DNA of 45,176 nt, from the NCBI GenBank assembly GCA_964622235.1, contig CAZUNB010000005.1:1-45176 (forward strand), given 5' to 3'. Position numbers and translations under genes: made by a program. Source of the stretch: CAZUNB01 sp964622235. Its GTDB lineage: Bacteria; Patescibacteriota; Saccharimonadia; Saccharimonadales; JAGPDM01. This document shows positions 1-6,738 of the stretch, one piece after another. The notes under the pieces were generated by a model. That model was not told the DNA's origin and did no database searches. It worked only from the letters and a program-made list of their open reading frames with translations. Each line of letters opens with the position of its first letter. Position 1 is the stretch's first letter.

Positions 1-1
1 T

Positions 2-91
2 GCTATGGCTAGCGACGGACAAATGCAGAAGATATGGCAAGGCTTGCCGTTGCCATTGATGAGTGAAATCGCCTACTATTCACTTCAATAA
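2..91 (+). CDS. C-terminal end of an unidentified protein (partial)
   Basis: An open frame enters from the left edge and stops at TAA 89-91, giving 29 residues that end in LPLMSEIAYYSLQ. Too little is present to assign a family. The stop lies 40 bases before RNase P RNA on the same strand, with no obvious terminator between them. The frame is open to the window edge and a tightly packed RNA gene follows, which is why I treat it as a real gene end rather than a chance frame. Confidence 0.45.
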   Translation, partial: AMASDGQMQKIWQGLPLPLMSEIAYYSLQ

Positions 92-130
92 CAGAGAAAA
101 AAGACACGTAATTTGCTACACTTAGCTACA

Positions 131-481
131 GTGGCTGCGCAGGCGATCGCTCTAGTTTATATAGAACTGGAGAGGAAAGTCCGGACAGCACAGAGCACGA
201 TAGTTGCTAACGGCAACCGAGAGAAATCTTAGGGAAAGTGCCGCAGAGACAATACAGCAACGCCTCTGTTTACACGCAACGCTTAAGGTGAAAAGTGACC
301 GTAAAACGGTCTCGGTGTATGGTGACATGCATCCGTGGTAAACCCTGTCGGCTGCAAGGCGACCGAGCTCACCAAGGACTGCTCGTCCGAGCGAGGTGAT
401 GAGACCGCGATGAGCCGTCTAGCGATAGGCGGCCAAGATAGATGATCGTCCGCGACAGAATCCGGCTTATCGCGCAGCCAC
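131..481 (+). ncRNA. rnpB: RNase P RNA (bacterial type A)
   Basis: This is the catalytic RNA of ribonuclease P, which trims the 5' leader of pre-tRNAs. The ends pair as helix P1: GTGGCTGCGC at 131-140 with GCGCAGCCAC at 472-481, ten perfect pairs. The conserved 5' core GAGAGGAAAGTCCGGAC lies at 170-186 and the 3' core ACAGAATCCGGCTTAT at 455-470. The internal GTGGTAAACCC block near 333-346 and AGGGAAAGTGCCGCAGAGA near 230 also match the family. The length of about 351 nt is normal. A structured repeat begins only about 17 nt after P1 closes. Confidence 0.96.
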
Positions 482-497
482 TATGAAATCATCATTT

Positions 498-690
498 CAA
501 CTTTGATAGCAAAGTTGAGCAAACTACTGGGCTTATCACGTCGCTAGATATGTTCATCGTAAAATAAACAATCAAAAATAGAACTCGTGGCTATTCGCCA
601 CTCAAACACTATTTTTGTCATTATTGTGTATTTTACATTCACATTCTGGCTTTGGCTCTTTTACGCCCAGACCCAATCGTCCGCATACCT
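498..690 (+). repeat. Structured intergenic element, 5'-half copy (copy E)
   Basis: This fills most of the gene-free stretch 482-814. It opens with hairpin CAACTTTG-atag-CAAAGTTG (498-517), the same as the minus-strand start of the element at 28257-28276, followed by the shared block AGCAAACTACTGGGCTTAT. CTGGGC 527-532 can pair with GCCCAG 665-670. Between them lies a nested rod: GTAAAATA 559-566/TATTTTAC 629-636, ACAAT 568-572/ATTGT 623-627, CAAAAATAG 573-581/CTATTTTTG 609-617, and tip GTGGC 587-591/GCCAC 597-601. The end block CTCTTTTACGCCCAGACCCA is shared with the copy at 32016. No open frame of note is present. Function is unknown. Confidence 0.7.
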
Positions 691-701
691 AACCATAACT
701 G

Positions 702-730
702 TTTACGCATCTCTGTAAATATGATAAAAT
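702..730 (+). promoter_or_regulatory. Candidate sigma-70-type promoter for the first surface protein gene
   Basis: TTTACG (702-707), a 17-nt spacer, then TAAAAT (725-730). It lies 85 bases before the TTG start usually called for the downstream gene, or 28 bases before an in-frame ATT at 758. Confidence 0.45.
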
Positions 731-814
731 TCGTCTATAAATTTAAGGCGTCTTTTTATTAGCCAAATACAAAAATTACAATCGGTCCTAAACTCGTTTA
801 AACCAAGCTCTCGT

Positions 815-2680
815 TTGGCGCTTTTTGCATTCCTGAGCATTGCTGCGCTCGCTGGCTCGCTAATCTATTACAACCAGTCAGTTGTAGCTTATCCAGCTGA
901 TGAGTTTGTCACCACCTGGAAGACAGATAACCCAGGTACCAGTAACTCGACTTCTATTACTATTCCGACCACAGGTGGAGGTTACAACTACAGTGTTGAT
1001 TGGGATAACGACGGAGTAGCCGACCAGACAGGTTTAACTGGTAACGTTACTCACGATTACGGTACGGCTGGGACATATACAGTTAGAATCAAGGGGACGT
1101 TCCCGAGGATATTCTTCAACAACGGTGGCGATAAAAGCAAAGTAATGAGTGTTGAGCAGTGGGGGTCGAATAATTGGATCAACATGACTCGTGCATTTTT
1201 CGGTGCCAATAATTTAGTTATTAACGCCAGTGATGTGCCGAGTCTGAGTGGTGTCACTAGTATAAAGGAAATGTTTCTTGATGCGACTAATGTCGGTAAC
1301 GGTGGGGGTAGTTGGACTTGGGATACGAGTGGTGTTACCGATATGAGCTCAACATTTAATGGTGCTAGTAATTTCAATAAAGATATTTCCAGCTGGGATA
1401 CCAGTAGCGTCACGAGTATGTATGGCACTTTTTATAAAGCACCAAAATTTAACCAGCCACTTAATACATGGGACACGAGTGAAGTTACGAATATGGAATA
1501 TATGTTCAACGGTGCCACAGCTTTTAACCAGCCAATTGGTAGCTGGGATACTAGCAACATTACAGCTATGAGCTATATGTTCAGCGGTGCCACAGCTTTT
1601 AACCAGCCGCTCAATTCTTGGAATATAGGTAATGTCATCAGTGCCAATGCGTTATTCAACAATGCGACTAGTTTTAATCAGCCACTAGGTTCTTGGAACA
1701 CCGGAAATATTGAAAACATGGACTATATGTTTTTCGGCGCATCTAGCTTCAACAAACCGCTAAACACATGGGATACTAGAAAAGTCACTAGAATCAGATC
1801 TATGTTTGGTGGCGCTACATCATTTAACCAGCCACTGAATAACTGGAACACAGAAAAAGTATCCGATATGCGTGCTGTTTTTAGTAGTGCGACTAGTTTC
1901 AACCAGGACATAAGTATGTGGAACGTTTCTTCTGTAACCACCGCTAGCTCTATGCTGAATTACTCTGTTCTTTCCACCGACAACTACGACGCTCTCCTGA
2001 ACGGATGGAACGCTCAAAACCTCAAACCTGGGGTAAAATTCCATGGTGGCAACAGCAACTACTGTAACGCCGCCGCGTCTCGAGCCAACATGATAACTTC
2101 CGATGGCTGGGCTATCACCGACGGAGGTCTCAATTGTACGAAAGCCACTAAAGCCGCTAACACTCACTTTATCACCACCTGGAAGACAGACAACCCAGGC
2201 ACGAGCAACTCGACTTCTATTACTATCCCAACCACAGGCACTGGCTACAGTTACGATGTTGACTGGGATAATGACGGGCGAATGGATGAGTTCGGTATTA
2301 CTGGTAATAAAACCCACGACTTCGGCACAGCCGGAACAAAAACAATTCGTATTCAGGGCAACTTTCCAAGAATATTTTTTAACTTCGGGGGTGACACGCA
2401 GAAGATACTTAGTGTAGAGCAGTGGGGAGCGCAGAAGTGGACTTCAATGCAGAATGCATTTGGTTCGGCTTCGAACCTTGTGATTAGTGCTAGTGATACC
2501 CCAGATTTAAGCAACGCAAGTTCGCTATCTAGAATGTTCACGCATGAAGGGGCTGGACTGAGCCTTTATGTGAATAGGTTGATAATGCATTATCTGAACG
2601 GATCAATTGTTGCTCACAGTAAACCCGGTCACGGCACTACGATGACGGTAACAGTACCTCGATATTACAATAAACGGTAG
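815..2680 (+). CDS. BspA-type (DUF285) repeat surface protein, chimeric with a histidine-kinase tail
   Basis: A secreted cell-surface protein, probably adhesive. After a hydrophobic signal segment (about residues 1-26) comes a conserved PKD-like N-terminal domain (TTWKTDNPGTSNSTS, VDWDNDG), then about nine 25-residue DUF285 repeats of the form FNQPLxSWDTSxVTxMxxMF. Near residue 450 the N-terminal domain starts a second time and stops after SSLSRMF. The last ~46 residues (EGAGLSLYVNRL, GSIVAHSKPGHGTT) look like the G2 box and end of a histidine-kinase ATPase domain. No sortase signal or membrane anchor remains, unlike the two paralogues downstream. The TTG start leaves a signal peptide without basic residues; the frame is open upstream to 728 and encodes KPSSR just before it, so the real start may be upstream at a rare codon (ATT 758). 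The chimera could be a recombination product or an assembly join. Confidence 0.8.
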   Translation: MALFAFLSIAALAGSLIYYNQSVVAYPADEFVTTWKTDNPGTSNSTSITIPTTGGGYNYSVDWDNDGVADQTGLTGNVTHDYGTAGTYTVRIKGTFPRIFFNNGGDKSKVMSVEQWGSNNWINMTRAFFGANNLVINASDVPSLSGVTSIKEMFLDATNVGNGGGSWTWDTSGVTDMSSTFNGASNFNKDISSWDTSSVTSMYGTFYKAPKFNQPLNTWDTSEVTNMEYMFNGATAFNQPIGSWDTSNITAMSYMFSGATAFNQPLNSWNIGNVISANALFNNATSFNQPLGSWNTGNIENMDYMFFGASSFNKPLNTWDTRKVTRIRSMFGGATSFNQPLNNWNTEKVSDMRAVFSSATSFNQDISMWNVSSVTTASSMLNYSVLSTDNYDALLNGWNAQNLKPGVKFHGGNSNYCNAAASRANMITSDGWAITDGGLNCTKATKAANTHFITTWKTDNPGTSNSTSITIPTTGTGYSYDVDWDNDGRMDEFGITGNKTHDFGTAGTKTIRIQGNFPRIFFNFGGDTQKILSVEQWGAQKWTSMQNAFGSASNLVISASDTPDLSNASSLSRMFTHEGAGLSLYVNRLIMHYLNGSIVAHSKPGHGTTMTVTVPRYYNKR

Positions 2681-2874
2681 TACATTATCGATTAGGAGTG
2701 CGGTGCTCGAGCCATCGAGGTGTTATAAAACGCACTACGATCTGCTATCTTTTATTGACCCAACCACCTCTATAAGTTATTATATACATAAGCCTATTTC
2801 TTTTGCTTCCACCACAGTAAATTATTGGTGATGACAAGTAGAAGATTATTTAAAAAATAAGAAAGTTGCCATCT

Positions 2875-5800
2875 ATGAATAGAATCCTAAAAGATCTATT
2901 ACAATCCAGTCGCTCAGCAGTCCTGCGGTTTAGTCGAGGTGTGCCTTCACCTCAAAATTCTTCTAGAAAACGACTCAAAAGCTCCTTTATACTAATAGCA
3001 CTCGCCAGCGCAGTCGCTTTTTACGGTTTTTCCGCCCACACCGCAGTCGCTTACCCAGCCGATGAGTTTGTCACTACCTGGAAGACAGATAACCCAGGGA
3101 CCAGTAACAGCACATCTATTACCATTCCAACCACAGGCACAGGCTACAACTACCAAGTTGATTGGGATAATGATGGAGTGTTTGATCAGACGGGCATTAC
3201 TGGCGATGTGACGCATGATTTTGGCAGTACTGGTACTAAGACGATTCGAATTAAGGGAAGTTTTCCGAGAATTTATTTCAATAACACAGGCGACAAGAGC
3301 AAGATATTAAGTGTAGAGCAGTGGGGAACGAATGCCTGGACATCTATGGCGCAGTCTTTTATGGGTGCTTCAAATCTTATTGTAAATGCAAACGACACTC
3401 CAAACCTAAGTAATGCAACATCTTTATACAGAATGTTTTTTGGTGGCACATCTATTGGTGGCGGAACAGGTAACTGGAGTTGGAATACATCGACCATCAC
3501 AGATATATCATGGATGTTTTATGGTGCTTCTAACTTCAATAAAGATATTTCGAGTTGGAATACTGAGAACGTGATTTCTATGAGAGAGATGTTTTATGGT
3601 GCTAGTAATTTCGACCAACCGCTCAATAGCTGGACTACTAGTAAAGTTACGAATATGTCTGGGATGTTCAGAAATGCCACTTTGTTCAACCAGTCCCTCA
3701 ATTCTTGGGATACTAGCAAAGTTACGACTTTTAGCGCTATGTTTAATGGTGCTAGTAGTTTTAATAGTAATATTACTAGTTGGAATACAGTCAGTGCCAC
3801 CAATATGTCAACTATGTTTGCTGGAGCTAGTGCATTTGACCAACCAATCGGCGCATGGGACACAAGCTCTGTAACAAACATGGATTCTATGTTTTATGGT
3901 GCGATTGTATTCAATCAAAATATTGGTTCTTGGAACATAGGTAGCCTGACCAGTATGTCTCAAATGTTTAAGGCGGCAAGAAAATTTAACAAGCCAGTTG
4001 GTTCTTGGAACACTAGTAACGTCACAGATATGACCAGTGTATTTGAAGAAGCTTACGAGTTTAACCAGCCGCTTAATAACTGGAGCACAAGTAAAAACAC
4101 GGGTCTTTATAGAATGTTCTTTGCAGCTTATAAATTTAATCAACCCCTAAATAATTGGGACACAAGTAAAGTTGTTTCTATGGCTCAAACCTTTCGAAGT
4201 GCTACCGTTTTTGACCAAGACATCAGCTCGTGGAACGTTTCATCAGTTACGAGTGCTATTGCAATGTTCGATTACAAGGCGATATCCACTAATAACTACG
4301 ACGCTTTACTGGCTGGCTGGAACGCCCAAGCCCTTAAACCAGGTGTCACTTTCTCCGGCGGTAACAGCAAATACTGCGCTGCCTCCGCCGCACGAGCCAA
4401 CATGGTTTCGCCGACAGGCGATAATTGGACAATCTCCGACGCCGGCCAAGACTGCTCCCAGGCCGCACCAACCGACGTCCGCCTCGACGGCTCTCACACG
4501 AAAGCCATCGCCGAGAACAACACTGCCGGCAATACCATCGGCACCCTAACAACTGTTGACCTAACTCCATCCGACACTCACACTTTCAGCTTTGCCTGCA
4601 CCACGCCCGGTGCCGACAACGCCCACTTCACAATCTCTGGCACGAGTCTCAAGTCTGCCACCAGCTTCGACTACGAAATCCCAGCTGATGCCGACACCGA
4701 CAACGCCTACGAACTGTGTATCCGCGTGACCGATTCAACTGGTAACACTTACGACCAAAACCTAACCGTGGCTATCTCTGACGTTAATGCCGCACCAACT
4801 GGCGCCACCATCGACGGTGCCAGTAACACCAACGTTGCTGAGAACAACCCAGTCGGCACCATTGCCACTCTCGCCACCATCGATGACAGAGAAGACAATC
4901 CAGAGACCTACAGCTACAGCCTGACCTGCACCACACCCGGAGCTGACGACGCACTATTCTCTACCACCGGCTCCGATCTCAAAGCCAACCAATCCTTCGA
5001 CTACGAAAACCCAGCCGACAACGGAGCCGACAACACCTACAACATCTGTGTAAAGTCGACCGAAACCAACGGCACTAAATCGGTCGAACAAAACCTGACC
5101 ATTACCATCACCGACGTCGACGACACCCCACCAGTCGTAGCGGGAGCCCCAGACCTAACCGATGCTTCAGACACCGGTAGCTCAAACACCGACAACCTGA
5201 CTAACGTAACCACCCCAAGCTTCACACTCGTTTGCACCGAAGCCGATGCCACTCTCAAGCTCTATTCCAACCAACCAGCACCAAACACCCTGATCGCTAC
5301 TCATACCTGCACCACCACAGGTAGTGTTGAAGTCACCGTAGACGGTGGTGACGCTCTAGCTGACGGAATTCACAACATCACCAGCACCGAAACAGACAAC
5401 AGTAGTAATACAAGCGACCCAAGCCCAGCTCTCGAGATAAGCATAGACTCAACCGCCTCAGCATCACCGACCATCACCCCACCAAGTAACGTTAACCAAC
5501 TACCAAGCCAAAGCCCAGTCCTCATCTCCGGCACCGGGACAGTCGGCGAGACCATTGAGGTCACCTCAACACCAGACGGTGGCGGAACAACCAGTACCTG
5601 CACAACCACCGTTGACGCCGACGGCAACTACAGCTGTACGCTCAGTCCACAACCAGAGCTCGGCGCTCACAACCTAAGCATCACCACCACCNNNNNNNNN
5701 NTGCGTGGCTTCGGCGGTATGATCGCGGTCGAACTGGCGACCGATCTCGCCGGCAACACCAGCACCGCCACCACTGACAACTTCACCATGGCACTCGACA

Positions 5801-6501
5801 CCGACGGTGACGGCCAAATAGACACCGAAGACCCCGACGATGATGGCGATGGCATTCCTGATGCCATTGAAGATGCCGGTCCGAATAATGGTGATGGTAA
5901 TGGTGATGGAATTAAAGATAGTCTGCAGGGTCATGTGGCCACCCAGGAAAACACGGTAACTGGTGGTTCAACAACGCTCGAAGTCACGGAAGGCTGCCAG
6001 ATTGTGACTAGCTTTAGCGTTGTTGATGAATCTGAATTAACAAAACAAGACAGTGGCTTTACCTACCCGGTTGGCCTTAACGACTTCAGCCTCAAGTGCG
6101 ACCAGCCAGGACAGACAGCTACAGTTACGTTTTATTACGACCAAACTTACGATACCAGTACATGGACCTACAGGAAATACGATACAAACGGCAAAGAATA
6201 CTCTGATATAAGCAACCAGGTAACGTACGACACTAAACAGGTAGGTGATACACAAGTGACCGCTGCAAGCTACCAGCTAACTGACGGCGGACCGCTCGAC
6301 CAAGATGGACAGGTGAACGGTCAGATCACTGATCCTGCAGGGCCTGCGGTCAAGATACCTCAAACAACAACAAGTAGTGATTCGCAGCAGGTGTTGGCGA
6401 GGACGGGGGAGAGTAAGGTGCTAATTTCTTTACTAGCTGGTCTGATGCTTGTGTCGAGTCTTATGTTTTTCATATACAAAAGAGATGCGCACTTACAGTA
6501 A
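2875..6501 (+). CDS. Large BspA-type (DUF285) surface protein with cadherin-like and Ig-like domains and LAxTG anchor
   Basis: A secreted, probably sortase-anchored adhesin-like protein. I chose ATG 2875 over TTG 2866; it gives a basic N-terminus and a hydrophobic signal segment (SFILIALASAVAFYGF). In order: PKD-like domain (TTWKTDNPGTSNSTS), about eleven DUF285 repeats, two cadherin-like repeats (AENNTAGNTIGTL, AENNPVGTIATL), two Ig-like segments, a calcium-loop stretch (DTDGDGQIDTEDPDDDGDG), a choice-of-anchor-like domain (DGGPLDQDGQVNGQITDPAG), then LARTG, a hydrophobic helix and the tail YKRDAHLQ. LAxTG is typical of class E sortase substrates. A run of N at 5692-5701 interrupts an Ig-like domain, so true length is unknown. 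Composition changes sharply inside the gene: from about 4400 to 5850 codons end mostly in C, suggesting mosaic origin. Confidence 0.88.
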   Translation: MNRILKDLLQSSRSAVLRFSRGVPSPQNSSRKRLKSSFILIALASAVAFYGFSAHTAVAYPADEFVTTWKTDNPGTSNSTSITIPTTGTGYNYQVDWDNDGVFDQTGITGDVTHDFGSTGTKTIRIKGSFPRIYFNNTGDKSKILSVEQWGTNAWTSMAQSFMGASNLIVNANDTPNLSNATSLYRMFFGGTSIGGGTGNWSWNTSTITDISWMFYGASNFNKDISSWNTENVISMREMFYGASNFDQPLNSWTTSKVTNMSGMFRNATLFNQSLNSWDTSKVTTFSAMFNGASSFNSNITSWNTVSATNMSTMFAGASAFDQPIGAWDTSSVTNMDSMFYGAIVFNQNIGSWNIGSLTSMSQMFKAARKFNKPVGSWNTSNVTDMTSVFEEAYEFNQPLNNWSTSKNTGLYRMFFAAYKFNQPLNNWDTSKVVSMAQTFRSATVFDQDISSWNVSSVTSAIAMFDYKAISTNNYDALLAGWNAQALKPGVTFSGGNSKYCAASAARANMVSPTGDNWTISDAGQDCSQAAPTDVRLDGSHTKAIAENNTAGNTIGTLTTVDLTPSDTHTFSFACTTPGADNAHFTISGTSLKSATSFDYEIPADADTDNAYELCIRVTDSTGNTYDQNLTVAISDVNAAPTGATIDGASNTNVAENNPVGTIATLATIDDREDNPETYSYSLTCTTPGADDALFSTTGSDLKANQSFDYENPADNGADNTYNICVKSTETNGTKSVEQNLTITITDVDDTPPVVAGAPDLTDASDTGSSNTDNLTNVTTPSFTLVCTEADATLKLYSNQPAPNTLIATHTCTTTGSVEVTVDGGDALADGIHNITSTETDNSSNTSDPSPALEISIDSTASASPTITPPSNVNQLPSQSPVLISGTGTVGETIEVTSTPDGGGTTSTCTTTVDADGNYSCTLSPQPELGAHNLSITTTXXXXRGFGGMIAVELATDLAGNTSTATTDNFTMALDTDGDGQIDTEDPDDDGDGIPDAIEDAGPNNGDGNGDGIKDSLQGHVATQENTVTGGSTTLEVTEGCQIVTSFSVVDESELTKQDSGFTYPVGLNDFSLKCDQPGQTATVTFYYDQTYDTSTWTYRKYDTNGKEYSDISNQVTYDTKQVGDTQVTAASYQLTDGGPLDQDGQVNGQITDPAGPAVKIPQTTTSSDSQQVLARTGESKVLISLLAGLMLVSSLMFFIYKRDAHLQ
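5692..5701. other. Assembly gap (10 N)
   Basis: Ten Ns lie inside an Ig-like repeat of the large surface protein. The frame happens to stay open across it, but ten is probably a placeholder. The peptide right after the gap (RGFGGMIAVEL) does not fit the repeat and resembles a motif of PLP-dependent Cys/Met-metabolism enzymes, so the join may be wrong. Confidence 0.9.
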
Positions 6502-6637
6502 ATCTCGCTATCCTTAAGACTGCAAGATCGGAATAGAACCACCCCAACCTAAGTAATCCTGATTTGCCGTAAACAGTCATGATATTCCTTTTGTCATCTT
6601 GCTCAATGAACAGATTACGAATATAAAAAGCAACTGT

Positions 6638-6666
6638 TTGCAACCACAATATGGTTATGGTATGAT
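6638..6666 (+). promoter_or_regulatory. Promoter of the third surface protein gene
   Basis: TTGCAA (6638-6643), a 17-nt spacer, then TATGAT (6661-6666). Transcription would start near 6673, about 65 bases before the TTG start. The rest of the gap 6502-6738 holds an A-rich run (6711-6738) and nothing else I recognise. Confidence 0.65.
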
Positions 6667-6738
6667 TGCTTCGTATTAGAGTGGCTGTGAAAGCTGTGGG
6701 TTATTATTTACAAACAAAAAAAACAAAAAAAACAAAAA

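Noticed and set aside
1057..2317. Long antisense frames opposite the surface protein genes (for example 1057-1428 and 1820-2317 minus; similar ones at 3594-4143 and 7111-7479)
   Set aside because: They mirror the repetitive DUF285 coding sequence, have no promoter or ribosome site, and recur with the repeats. They are shadows.
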